Positions 1 through 6,639 of a stretch of 9,655 bases of DNA are shown here, piece after piece. The position numbers and the translations under genes were made by a program. The notes beneath the pieces were generated by a model. The model worked only from the letters and a program-made list of their open reading frames with translations. It ran no database searches and was not told where the DNA came from. The stretch's first letter is position 1. Each line of letters begins with the position of its first letter. Source of the stretch: Fidelibacterota bacterium (GTDB taxonomy: Bacteria > Fidelibacterota > Marinisomatia > Marinisomatales > S15-B10); the NCBI GenBank assembly GCA_002707905.1, contig PAOF01000003.1, positions 11,224 through 20,878 on the forward strand, read 5' to 3'.

Positions 1-400
1 CATTAAATAGTTGTCTATGTCTTCTCAATAAACAATCATTCATAACAAATAACATATTGTTTTTTTCTGCTAATTCTTTTGCTTCTAAACTTATCACACT
101 ATCTTGTAACCACAATGCTTTTGCATTTATTTTCACTGCTTCTTGAGCAATTGAATAAACATATTCTGACCTTCTAAAAATATCTACGATATCAATTTTT
201 TCCTTAATATCAAGCAGAGAAGAATAACATCTTAATCCAATTATTTCTTCAAACCCAGGATTAACAGGAATGATTTTATAACCATTTTCTTGAAGATATA
301 AAGAAACATAATGACTGGGACGTTCAGGTTTTGGACTCATTCCAACTACTGCAATTGTTTTAAAACTTAAAATTTTTTTAATTATTGTTGATTTTGGCAT
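1..400 (-). CDS. CoA-binding protein, YccU/CoA_binding_2 family (3' end outside window)
   Basis: Read from the ATG at 398-400, 133 codons are visible and no stop is reached, so the C-terminus lies past the left edge. The protein has a Rossmann-type CoA-binding fold. Near residues 16-32 it has AVVGMSPKPERPSHYV, the glycine/serine-rich nucleotide-binding loop. This is followed by a beta strand ending in IIPVNPG, then DIVDIFRRSEYV and ALWLQDSV, and near the end VMNDCLLRRHRQL, which matches the family's VMDRCxxxEHRRL tail. Family members are about 140 residues, so only a few residues should be missing. Members bind coenzyme A in vitro, but no reaction is established. An intrinsic terminator stem ends 10 bases upstream of the ATG, so this gene is probably a separate unit or depends on read-through. 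I see no good Shine-Dalgarno outside the terminator stem. Family assignment is strong; the biological role is unknown. Confidence 0.9.
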   Translation of the reverse strand, partial: MPKSTIIKKILSFKTIAVVGMSPKPERPSHYVSLYLQENGYKIIPVNPGFEEIIGLRCYSSLLDIKEKIDIVDIFRRSEYVYSIAQEAVKINAKALWLQDSVISLEAKELAEKNNMLFVMNDCLLRRHRQLFN

Positions 401-410
401 AAATAAAATA

Positions 411-435
411 TAACCCCGTTAAAAAAACGGGGTTA
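411..435 (-). terminator. Rho-independent terminator of the 135-aa membrane protein gene
   Basis: Positions 411-420 (TAACCCCGTT) pair perfectly with 426-435 (AACGGGGTTA) around a five-base loop. The core is a run of four G-C pairs plus one more. Read on the minus strand, the stem is followed by TATTTTATTT at 401-410, a T-rich tail. The hairpin lies 23 bases past the stop of the membrane protein gene, and its last base is only 10 bases before the ATG of the CoA-binding gene. The stem is nearly symmetrical, so it could also act on plus-strand transcripts, but no plus-strand gene points towards it. Confidence 0.85.
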
Positions 436-458
436 AATACTAATTAATAAAATTTAAA

Positions 459-866
459 TTATTCGAATTTCTCAAGTGACCAACCTATAGAAGCACCTAT
501 AAAACCACCAATAATTGAACTTCCAATAAAGTCGACGATTAGATAATCTAAAGTAATAAAACCATCCATTAATGCAAAAAATTGCAAATTAATAAACATA
601 AAAAATAATGCATTAATCCATGCGCCATTAATAGCACCATCCTTTAAACCTTTGATATTCATTTTATCTAAAATCAAAATCATAGTTATGTTAAAACATA
701 ATAATGCTAAGATAAAAATTCCATAATCTGGAGATGCTTTCATGATTGTTGGAAATTTCTCTATCCATTTTTCCATATGTGCACTATAGTATATTAATTG
801 TGCAGGTATACTTGCAACTATAGCAGTGACAACTGAAATTAATAAAGATAGTAAATATTTTTTCAT
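459..866 (-). CDS. Small four-helix membrane protein, DUF1761-like (tentative)
   Basis: The protein has 135 residues and four predicted membrane helices, at about residues 5-27, 48-65, 83-102 and 107-131. The second half is glycine-rich (KDGAINGAWINALFF, then VDFIGSSIIGGFIGASIGW). That layout, with a DxxG..GG..G.xIGW ending, resembles DUF1761/DUF2177-type bacterial membrane proteins, but I make this match by eye and hold it loosely. No catalytic motif is visible and the function is unknown. The ATG at 866 is well supported: minus-strand AAAAGGGG lies about 6 bases upstream (873-880) and is one of the best ribosome-binding sites in the window. A strong terminator follows the stop. A 241-bp gap separates the gene from the operon to its right, so it is probably a single-gene transcript with its own promoter. 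Confidence 0.8.
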   Translation of the reverse strand: MKKYLLSLLISVVTAIVASIPAQLIYYSAHMEKWIEKFPTIMKASPDYGIFILALLCFNITMILILDKMNIKGLKDGAINGAWINALFFMFINLQFFALMDGFITLDYLIVDFIGSSIIGGFIGASIGWSLEKFE

Positions 867-1107
867 TATTTTCCCCTTTTAATTATTAATAATATAAAAA
901 GAAAAAAAATTAGTTGAATGATAAACTATTTATTTTAGATTAAAGATATTTGGCTCAAAAGAAAAGTAGGGCGTTGGGGCTGATTTGGAAGGGTTACGAA
1001 ACTTTTGAGCCAAAATTTATTAAGTTTTTATTTATTGTTACCTTAATTTATTATAATATTTTAATAAATACAATAAAAAATTAAATTTAATAGATATTTT
1101 TATTTAA
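867..1107. other. AT-rich intergenic region with a hairpin element
   Basis: This is the only sizeable non-coding stretch between genes. Between 867 and 948 it should hold the minus-strand promoter of the membrane protein gene. A possible -10 box TATATT is the complement of 891-896, but nothing convincing sits at the -35 position. Positions 949-1014 hold the inverted repeat annotated separately. Positions 1015-1107 are almost pure A/T and contain no open reading frame, tRNA-like fold or classic terminator I can defend. The end of the upstream operon transcript must lie here or beyond. Confidence 0.6.
949..1014. repeat. 13-bp perfect inverted repeat enclosing a 40-nt G-rich loop
   Basis: Arm TTTGGCTCAAAAG (949-961) is the exact reverse complement of CTTTTGAGCCAAA (1002-1014). 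The 40-base spacer (962-1001) is about half G+C in otherwise nearly pure A/T surroundings. On the plus strand it is strongly G-skewed (16 G, 3 C), with G runs at 969-971, 976-979, 987-988 and 991-993. The pattern could be a structured RNA, a transcript-end hairpin for the operon on its right, or a short MITE/REP-like insertion. Neither strand has a clean T-run after the stem, so it is not a textbook terminator. No transposase or clear target-site duplication accompanies it. The inverted repeat is certain; its role is unknown. Confidence 0.75.
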
Positions 1108-1248
1108 TTAATTAATTTTAGTTTTTTTATTTCTTCTACACCTTTCAGAGCAATATTTTACATCATCCCAGTTACGAGCCCACTTTTTTCTCCAATTAAA
1201 TTTTAATCCGCAAACTTTACAAATCTTAAAAATTAATTTATTTTTCAA
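1108..1248 (-). CDS. DUF2256 zinc-ribbon small protein, 46 aa
   Basis: A short minus-strand frame encodes [20 protein letters not shown], then [15 protein letters not shown], and stops at TAA 1108-1110. This is the DUF2256 signature: a CxxC pair and a CxxxC pair (four cysteines, presumably one zinc site) around the invariant WRKKW-R-WD-VKYCS-RCR core. The family is short (about 40-60 residues), so the gene is full length. Its biochemical function is unknown; I recall members often lying beside photolyase/cryptochrome genes, but none is visible here. There is no ATG in frame. TTG at 1246-1248 gives seven residues before the first KIC and is my choice; TTG at 1282-1284 is the only other option before the in-frame stop at 1285-1287. 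The gene overlaps the 3' end of the glycosidase gene by 11 bases, implying coupled translation. Identity is strong, the start uncertain. Confidence 0.88.
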   Translation of the reverse strand: MKNKLIFKICKVCGLKFNWRKKWARNWDDVKYCSERCRRNKKTKIN

Positions 1249-2227
1249 TTCGAATTTTGTTTTTAGATCTTTTGATAATTTCAACTAAAGACATACTTCC
1301 TTGTCTTAATTTTCTTTCTTGATTTTTAAAATCAACTTTATATAATCCAAATTTCATTGAATATCCTTTAGCCCACTCAAAATTATCCATTAACGTCCAA
1401 TAAAAATATCCTTTAACTTCAACACCTTCTAAAAGTGCTTTATTTGTAGCATATAAATATTCATCGATAAATTTAGATCTAATTTGATCAGAACTATCAG
1501 CAACACCATTTTCTGTAATGTATATTGGAACATTAAGTTTACTGATAGTTTTTAAAGCTTTATATATTCCCTCAGGATAGATTGGATAATTCATATCTGT
1601 TTGAATATCTTTTTTTCTAGTTTGAAAAACAAATGGTTCATTTGGATTTAATTTTCCTTTCACATGAAATCGACTATAATAATTTAGCCCAATGAAATCA
1701 AGAGTTCCTTTCGCATTTTTATTATCAATTTTATCATTTACTAAACCCGGCATAAAAAATGTAGACTTTCCCTCTTTTAAAAATTTAATTGGTTCGTTTG
1801 TGAAAATATCATTCAATAAACTACTCATGTACAAATCTAATAGATTAATTCTGTTAAAAGGATCAAATTGAAAAATATTTTTAACCATACCAATTTTTAC
1901 ATTATTTCCATTAGGCATAGATTTGAGACTCCTATAAACTAAAACATGAGCATTTAACATATTTTTTAAAACTTTACTAGCCAACACAGGGTTTCTTTTA
2001 CCAGGTGGAAATTCAGCATTGAAATATCCCTCAGAAACATAAACCATTGGCTCGTTTATAGTACACCAAAACAACACCGAATCACTAAATTTTTTAAATG
2101 CAAATTCTGAAAAATCAACAAAGTCCATGATGTTCTCTGATTTTTCAAATGCTCCTTTTTCCTCAAACCAAATTGGATTGCTAAAATGATGTAAGGTTAT
2201 AACGGGAATTATATCGTTTTTAATCAA
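1238..2227 (-). CDS. GH1 beta-glycosidase, C-terminal part (catalytic residues) of a frameshifted gene
   Basis: This frame holds most of the GH1 (beta/alpha)8 barrel. It contains [12 protein letters not shown] after barrel strand 3, the acid/base glutamate in CTINEP (E59 of this piece, about E203 of the rejoined protein), [10 protein letters not shown], the nucleophile in YITENG (E239, about E383), and the aglycone/glycone-site block [13 protein letters not shown] followed by KFGLYKVDF. All expected catalytic and sugar-binding residues are present, so nothing suggests long-standing decay. The apparent TTG start at 2225-2227 is only where the frame reopens after the A11 tract. Two codons further on, across the tract, the sequence reads [18 protein letters not shown], a seamless GH1 continuation of the upstream piece. 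The rejoined protein would be 473 residues, normal for the family. GH1 enzymes hydrolyse beta-glucosides, galactosides or related oligosaccharides with retention; the substrate here cannot be told. Confidence 0.93.
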   Translation of the reverse strand: MIKNDIIPVITLHHFSNPIWFEEKGAFEKSENIMDFVDFSEFAFKKFSDSVLFWCTINEPMVYVSEGYFNAEFPPGKRNPVLASKVLKNMLNAHVLVYRSLKSMPNGNNVKIGMVKNIFQFDPFNRINLLDLYMSSLLNDIFTNEPIKFLKEGKSTFFMPGLVNDKIDNKNAKGTLDFIGLNYYSRFHVKGKLNPNEPFVFQTRKKDIQTDMNYPIYPEGIYKALKTISKLNVPIYITENGVADSSDQIRSKFIDEYLYATNKALLEGVEVKGYFYWTLMDNFEWAKGYSMKFGLYKVDFKNQERKLRQGSMSLVEIIKRSKNKIRIEK

Positions 2228-2231
2228 AGCA

Positions 2232-2660
2232 TCAATTTTTTTTTTTATAATGATCCACTACAGAATTATCAAAAACACCTTTTTTAGGCTCAATTTTTGA
2301 CCATTCTATTGAAAACCGATAATGATCTACATCCAATTCCTTCATTAGTTGAATATCTTCTAAATAAAGATTCCAATGATTTGAAGCAATCCCAGATTTA
2401 TCACCATTATAAATATTTGGAATGTTACTGTCTTTAAAACCATTTTCAAAAACATACCAGTTATTATTTAAATTACCACCCTCAACTTGATGCGCTGATG
2501 TTGCAGTACCCCATATAAAATCTTCTGGGAAAACAAAAGATTTAGTATCTATTGTAGTCCAATTCCACTCAAGTTCAGGATTTTTATAATTAAAATGGAT
2601 AACAAGAGTTAACCATATCCAAAAAATTATAGTTAAGCTAATAAAAGATATTTTTTTCAT
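2232..2660 (-). CDS. GH1 beta-glycosidase, N-terminal part with membrane anchor, of a frameshifted gene
   Basis: This piece carries the true start of the GH1 gene. Residues 1-4 are MKKI, followed by a hydrophobic segment at about 5-24 that looks like an uncleaved signal anchor; no lipobox or clear signal peptidase site is seen. The GH1 N-terminus follows: FPEDFIWGTATSAHQVEGG (about 48-66), NHWNLYLEDIQLMKEL, and YRFSIEWSKIEPKKGVFD. The sugar-contacting Q and H of this region (SAHQVEG, NHW) are present. The frame ends VVDHYKKKN then TGA at 2232-2234, in the middle of a helix that in GH1 proteins runs on as YxxxIDxL. A membrane anchor places the enzyme outside the cytoplasm, less usual for GH1, which is mostly cytoplasmic in bacteria. 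The ATG is 9 bases after the stop of the esterase gene, and no Shine-Dalgarno is visible. Family is certain; whether a full enzyme is made depends on the A11 tract. Confidence 0.93.
   Translation of the reverse strand: MKKISFISLTIIFWIWLTLVIHFNYKNPELEWNWTTIDTKSFVFPEDFIWGTATSAHQVEGGNLNNNWYVFENGFKDSNIPNIYNGDKSGIASNHWNLYLEDIQLMKELDVDHYRFSIEWSKIEPKKGVFDNSVVDHYKKKN
2236..2246 (-). other. A11 homopolymer tract that breaks the GH1 reading frame
   Basis: On the coding (minus) strand the sequence reads TAT, eleven A, then TTGATGC. With eleven A the frame gives YKKKN then stop. With ten A it gives YKKKIDAL and continues in the GH1 frame for another 329 codons. The possible explanations are a sequencing or assembly error in a homopolymer, a recent one-base insertion, a phase-variable tract, or transcriptional slippage that restores the frame in some transcripts. 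The sequence alone cannot separate them. Confidence 0.9.
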
Positions 2661-2669
2661 ATTATCATT

Positions 2670-3377
2670 TTAACTTGAAATTCTTGAGAACCAATCTTCA
2701 ATGATATTTATCGAATCAATAGTTATTCGATGACCAATTTTTAATTCATGAAATTCGATATTTGCATTCATGCCATCAAATTTTTTTTTAGTTTCATAAG
2801 CATTTCTAATTCTTAAAACCAAATCTCTTTTTCCATGTATGATTAATAAATTTAAATTTTTATATCGTGATAAATTATCTTGAAATTCAAAATTTTTAAG
2901 AAATCTAGTACTGTGAGCGATAAAACCTTTAAATTTTTCGGGATATTTTGAAAGCATATGTAAAGCCATCATACCACCTTGACTAAATCCACCTATAAAT
3001 ATTTTTGTGGTATCTATATTGTATTCATTTTGTATATGAGTAATGGTATCTATAATTAACTTTTCACTTCGTAGAATTTGGGATTTTTTTTCTTTTAAAT
3101 TTCCATTCCAGTCTATATCAACATGAAACCATTTATTATGCAAAAATTCTAAAGAAATTAAAGACAATTTAAACGGGGCTCTCATTGAAACTATTAATGC
3201 ATCTTTATCAAAATTTCTTATAAATTTATTAAAATATCTTTCATTATCTCCATAACCATGCATCAAAAATATAACTGGAACTTTCTTATCACTTATAGAT
3301 TGATTGTTTGTAATAATTTTTAAAGGTGATTGTGAAAATAAGCTCGATATTAAAAAAAATAAAATAAAATATTTCAT
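2670..3377 (-). CDS. Secreted alpha/beta-hydrolase, carboxylesterase/phospholipase type
   Basis: The protein has 235 residues and a short Sec signal peptide (MKYFILFFLISSLFSQS, cleavage around residues 15-17). The mature part is an alpha/beta hydrolase of the Abhydrolase_2/esterase type. It has the oxyanion-loop sequence LMHGYGDNERYF (about 39-49), the nucleophile elbow GGFSQGG with Ser132, HGKRDLVL with Asp185, and GHRI with His216, a complete Ser-Asp-His triad in the family order. Members hydrolyse short- to medium-chain carboxyl esters or lysophospholipids; export suggests environmental or envelope substrates. The length matches the roughly 220-residue family plus a signal. It starts 3 bases after the DUF885 stop and ends 9 bases before the GH1 start. 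Only a weak AGG lies upstream, so translation may be coupled to the gene before it. Enzyme class is confident; substrate unknown. Confidence 0.9.
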   Translation of the reverse strand: MKYFILFFLISSLFSQSPLKIITNNQSISDKKVPVIFLMHGYGDNERYFNKFIRNFDKDALIVSMRAPFKLSLISLEFLHNKWFHVDIDWNGNLKEKKSQILRSEKLIIDTITHIQNEYNIDTTKIFIGGFSQGGMMALHMLSKYPEKFKGFIAHSTRFLKNFEFQDNLSRYKNLNLLIIHGKRDLVLRIRNAYETKKKFDGMNANIEFHELKIGHRITIDSINIIEDWFSRISS

Positions 3378-3380
3378 ATA

Positions 3381-5231
3381 TTAATATAGACCTGTTTGAA
3401 TTCGTTTAATCATCTCATCAATTTCTAGTTCTAGAAAATTCAATGGTAGAGCACCATTTGATAAAATAGTATCATGAAATTCTCTTATATCAAAATTATC
3501 ACCCAATGATTCTTTTGCTTTCAATCGAAGTTGAAGTATTTTATCCATTCCAATTTTATATGCAGTTGCTTGTGATGGCATAACTATATGTCTTTCAACC
3601 ATTTTAATACAATCTGAGATATCATTTGGGGTATTTTCTGAATAATACCTAATACCATCTTCCCTTGTCCATTTTTTACTATGAATTCCAGTATCAACTA
3701 CCAACCTACAAGATCTCCATAATTCCATTGAAAGTCTTCCAAAATCAGAATAAGGGTCTGAATAAAAACCTAATTCTTTTGGTAAATATTCAGAATACAA
3801 GCCCCATCCTTCAATATATGAAGTATAACCACCAAATTTTCTAAATTTTGGAATATTTTGAAGTTCTTGAGCAATTGCTATTTGCATATGGTGACCTGGA
3901 ATACCCTCATGATAAGCTAATGCCTCCATCTCATATTTAGGCATCGCTCTCATATTGTAGAGATTTGCATAATAAGTTCCAGGTCTAGATCCATCAGGAG
4001 CAGGTCTTTGATAAAAAGCTTTTCCAGCAGATTTCTCTCTAAAATCCTCAACAGCTTTTACAATCATTTGAGCTTTTGGTTTTGTAATGAATAACTCATC
4101 TAATCTTAATTCCATTTGATCAATAATATTTTTTGCTTCAGCCATATAGGCTTTTTCACCTTCAAGAGTTTGGGGGTAATAAAAATCATCACTTTCTTTT
4201 AATTCATTAAAAAAATCTTTTAAGGTTCCTGAAAAGCCAACTAAATCCATAATTTTAATCATTTCGTCATGAATCCTGTCTACTTCCCTTAATCCTATTT
4301 GATGAATTTCATCTGCTGACAAGTTTGTTGTTGTGGTGCGTTTAAGAATGTAATCATAAAAAACTTCACCATTTTCCCATCTCCAAACACCATCTTCCTG
4401 ATCATAATTATCTGATAATTCACTTATCAAAGATATCAAACTTTCATAGGCTGGTTTTACAGATTCATTTAGAGCCTGTTTAGCATCATTAATTAAATTA
4501 TCTTTTATTTCTTGACCAATATCTAGACTATTAACTTTCATAAAAATATCTTTGAATAAAGCAGAAGTATCTACACTAGACATTGAAAAGGGATATCCAG
4601 AAATTATATTTCTTGAGTCATTTAATACATGTTCATAAACAAATTTTTGAGCAACTATCCCAGCTGATTCTTTTTCCTTTATATTAATCTCTAGTTGATT
4701 AAACAATGGTTTTACACCATTCAATCTAGCAATATAGTCAATTGCTTCTTTTTCAGATGAAACACTATGCATATTAATTAAAAAAGACGGGATCTCAGAC
4801 TGCATTCCAAACATTTGATTTACTGGGTACTCATAATATGGAGCTGAGCCAAACAATCTATATTTTTGATCTTCAATTTGATCTTCAAGTTCTTTAACAT
4901 ATAATTGATAACTAAGTAGAGAAGATTTATCTAAAAGATTAATATCAACAGAATCTTTTAACCAAAGCAATGATTTTTTAGTTTGATTTAAATCATATTG
5001 GTATTCTTTTGGAGAAATATCATTCCATTTATCATAATCTTTTTTAATTCCAAGGCTTGTTTGCAATTGAGGTTTTCTATTAACTAGTTCATTAAATTCT
5101 TTTTCAAAATAATCATTTAATTTTTTTGACTCTTGGGTAACTTTTTGTTTTGAAATAGAATCAATATTTGATGAATTATTTGAACAAGCACTAAAAATTA
5201 TTATTAAACTTAGAATTATATTTTTTTTCAT
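3381..5231 (-). CDS. DUF885 family lipoprotein, putative zinc metallopeptidase
   Basis: The protein has 616 residues. A lipoprotein signal (MKKNIILSLIIIFSAC) puts the acylated cysteine at residue 16. The rest is one long, mainly helical DUF885 domain. Near the C-terminus it has LAYHEGIPGHHMQ (HEGIPGHH at 441-448) and SYIEGWGLYSEYL (E474 and E481), the HExxxxHH-plus-glutamate arrangement expected to bind zinc. FYQRPAPDGSRPGTYYANL (about 407-424) and YRHxxMPxQAxxYxIG-like MVERHIVMPSQATAYKIG are further family blocks. DUF885 is placed near M32/gluzincin-type peptidases, but few members are characterised, so peptidase activity is inferred. The start is secure: AGAGGA lies just upstream (5237-5242), with TAA-A-ATG spacing of a single base from the gene before. 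The N-terminal DNA closely matches that of the NTF2-esterase gene. Expected location: outer or inner membrane, facing the periplasm. Confidence 0.9.
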   Translation of the reverse strand: MKKNIILSLIIIFSACSNNSSNIDSISKQKVTQESKKLNDYFEKEFNELVNRKPQLQTSLGIKKDYDKWNDISPKEYQYDLNQTKKSLLWLKDSVDINLLDKSSLLSYQLYVKELEDQIEDQKYRLFGSAPYYEYPVNQMFGMQSEIPSFLINMHSVSSEKEAIDYIARLNGVKPLFNQLEINIKEKESAGIVAQKFVYEHVLNDSRNIISGYPFSMSSVDTSALFKDIFMKVNSLDIGQEIKDNLINDAKQALNESVKPAYESLISLISELSDNYDQEDGVWRWENGEVFYDYILKRTTTTNLSADEIHQIGLREVDRIHDEMIKIMDLVGFSGTLKDFFNELKESDDFYYPQTLEGEKAYMAEAKNIIDQMELRLDELFITKPKAQMIVKAVEDFREKSAGKAFYQRPAPDGSRPGTYYANLYNMRAMPKYEMEALAYHEGIPGHHMQIAIAQELQNIPKFRKFGGYTSYIEGWGLYSEYLPKELGFYSDPYSDFGRLSMELWRSCRLVVDTGIHSKKWTREDGIRYYSENTPNDISDCIKMVERHIVMPSQATAYKIGMDKILQLRLKAKESLGDNFDIREFHDTILSNGALPLNFLELEIDEMIKRIQTGLY

Positions 5232-5232
5232 T

Positions 5233-5469
5233 TTAATCCTCTTTTTTTGAATCAGTTACAATGAAATTTGAAAAAATTGAATTTAAATATCTTGAAAATA
5301 CAAAAAAAAGTGTTATTGACAATAAACCGATAACCAAAACTACAGCACCATGAAAACCTTTACCTTCTAATGAAAAAATTTTATCTAAAATAGTCAATAT
5401 TCCTATAAAAGAGAAAAAAGCTGCAAATGCTGAAATAAAAATCTTTATAAATTTATGAGAAAATCTCAT
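5233..5469 (-). CDS. 78-aa two-helix membrane protein of unknown function
   Basis: I place the start at ATG 5467-5469, which overlaps the TGA of the preceding gene as ATGA, the classic four-base coupling. The upstream GTG at 5494-5496 would add nine residues but lies deeper inside the neighbour. AAGAGA about 10 bases upstream of the ATG can serve as ribosome-binding site. The product is MRFSHKF followed by two hydrophobic segments at about residues 6-29 and 38-58, with a short GKGFHG turn and a polar tail ending in TDSKKED. No family is recognised and no catalytic residue stands out. It is squeezed between two lipoprotein-enzyme genes with a four-base overlap on one side and a one-base gap on the other. 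That makes it a real, co-translated gene rather than noise. A role tied to the exported hydrolases is a guess. Confidence 0.75.
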   Translation of the reverse strand: MRFSHKFIKIFISAFAAFFSFIGILTILDKIFSLEGKGFHGAVVLVIGLLSITLFFVFSRYLNSIFSNFIVTDSKKED

Positions 5470-6635
5470 TTTGTGAATCTCTTCATAAAATCCCACGCCA
5501 TTTTAGATGTATTTATGTCAGTTTGAACACCCTGATATAAAACATGACCACCTTCATTGATCGTTACAAGTGATACTTGTGTTTCATTATCACAATTTTC
5601 ATATGTTAAAGTAAAATGGTCACTTGACCTCCAAGTTTCTTTTGGATCGCCTTCACAATTATTTATTTCTTTCCATTTCTTTAAATTTTCTAAAGCACCT
5701 GGAAGATCACTTGGATAGTACAAATCATCTTTTGTACCAAATAATGTCATAACTGAAACTGGAGAGTAATTTTGAGTCTCAGGAACCAAAAGATGTAGAG
5801 CTATACAAGCAACTGAGGATACAATATCACTTGCTTCAACTGCCATTCTTTGCGCCATTGCACAACCATTTGACAATCCAGTAAAATAAATCCTATTAGA
5901 ATCAATATTATATTGACTTGATACAGATTTAATAAGTTTTCGTAAAAAATTAACATCATCTATCTGATCATCAGATGCAGGAGGACAACATTCCTCTCCA
6001 CTATTCCATGAACGTGCCAACCCATAAGGCCAAACTACTAAAAAACCAAAAGAATCTGCTAAAGATTCAAATCCGGAAATCCTTTTTTGATCTTCAACAG
6101 TATCACCCCAACCATGAAGATCTAATACCAAAGGATATTTATTATCTAATTTATCTGGAATATGAATATCCCAACACCTATATAAACCATCAATTTGAAT
6201 ACATTCATCACCATATTCGGAAAGGTAATCATCTTCATAGTTTTCATGTGATTCAGAAAGAGTTCCAGAAATTAACCAGGTTTTATTCTCTTTCGTTAGA
6301 ATAAAACCCATTTCAATTTCACCTCCATCATTAAAAATCAAAAACTCAGCAACATCACCATTAAAATCAACTTGAGATGTATTAAGATTGATTTCAATGC
6401 CATCAATCATACCAGCATTAATTACTATCTTCCAGAACTCTGCAACTTGTTCTTTACCACCAATTTCCTCAGAAAAAAAATTGTTTGAGTAAAATTTAGC
6501 TATTTCCCTAGGATTTTCAGATAACACTGCTTGCTTCCATTGCTTCATAGTACTCATTATAGATTGACTATCATCTAGTTTGCTTGAACAAGCACCAAAG
6601 ATTATTATTACACTAAAAATAATATTTTTTTTCAA
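5466..6635 (-). CDS. Lipoprotein with NTF2-like domain fused to LpqC/PHB-depolymerase-type esterase
   Basis: I start this at TTG 6633-6635, giving 389 residues. This yields a lipoprotein signal MKKNIIFSVIIIFGAC (Cys16) and a 4-base gap after the previous gene. The ATG at 6672-6674 would place charged residues before the signal and overlap the neighbour by 35 bases. Residues about 26-126 form an NTF2/SnoaL-like (DUF4440-type) domain (MKQWKQAVLSENPREIAKFY, ending KTWLISGTLSES). Residues about 145-389 form an esterase of the LpqC/PHB depolymerase/feruloyl esterase group. It has LVLDLHGWGDT, SWNSGEECCPP, GLSNGCAMAQR with nucleophile Ser255, FGTKDDLYYP with acid Asp303 or 304, and EGGHVLYQG with His364. 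Eight cysteines in or near this domain suggest disulfides and export. The substrate could be hydroxycinnamoyl, acetyl or polyhydroxyalkanoate esters. The two-domain order is unusual. The fold calls are firm, the substrate open. Confidence 0.88.
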   Translation of the reverse strand: MKKNIIFSVIIIFGACSSKLDDSQSIMSTMKQWKQAVLSENPREIAKFYSNNFFSEEIGGKEQVAEFWKIVINAGMIDGIEINLNTSQVDFNGDVAEFLIFNDGGEIEMGFILTKENKTWLISGTLSESHENYEDDYLSEYGDECIQIDGLYRCWDIHIPDKLDNKYPLVLDLHGWGDTVEDQKRISGFESLADSFGFLVVWPYGLARSWNSGEECCPPASDDQIDDVNFLRKLIKSVSSQYNIDSNRIYFTGLSNGCAMAQRMAVEASDIVSSVACIALHLLVPETQNYSPVSVMTLFGTKDDLYYPSDLPGALENLKKWKEINNCEGDPKETWRSSDHFTLTYENCDNETQVSLVTINEGGHVLYQGVQTDINTSKMAWDFMKRFTK

Positions 6636-6639
6636 TTCT

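Noticed and set aside
962..1001. Possible hammerhead-type ribozyme core (CTGATTTGG then CGAAAC) in the hairpin loop
   Set aside because: The required CTGATGA box is not matched (CTGATTT) and no stem II separates it correctly from GAAA.
949..1014. Integron attC-like site
   Set aside because: GTTGGGGC resembles a GTTRRRY core, but there is no matching RYYYAAC partner at the other end and no integrase or cassette array.
5975..6304. Plus-strand open frame of 109 codons
   Set aside because: It lies entirely opposite the NTF2-esterase gene, has no recognisable motif and reads as a histidine/lysine-rich antisense shadow.
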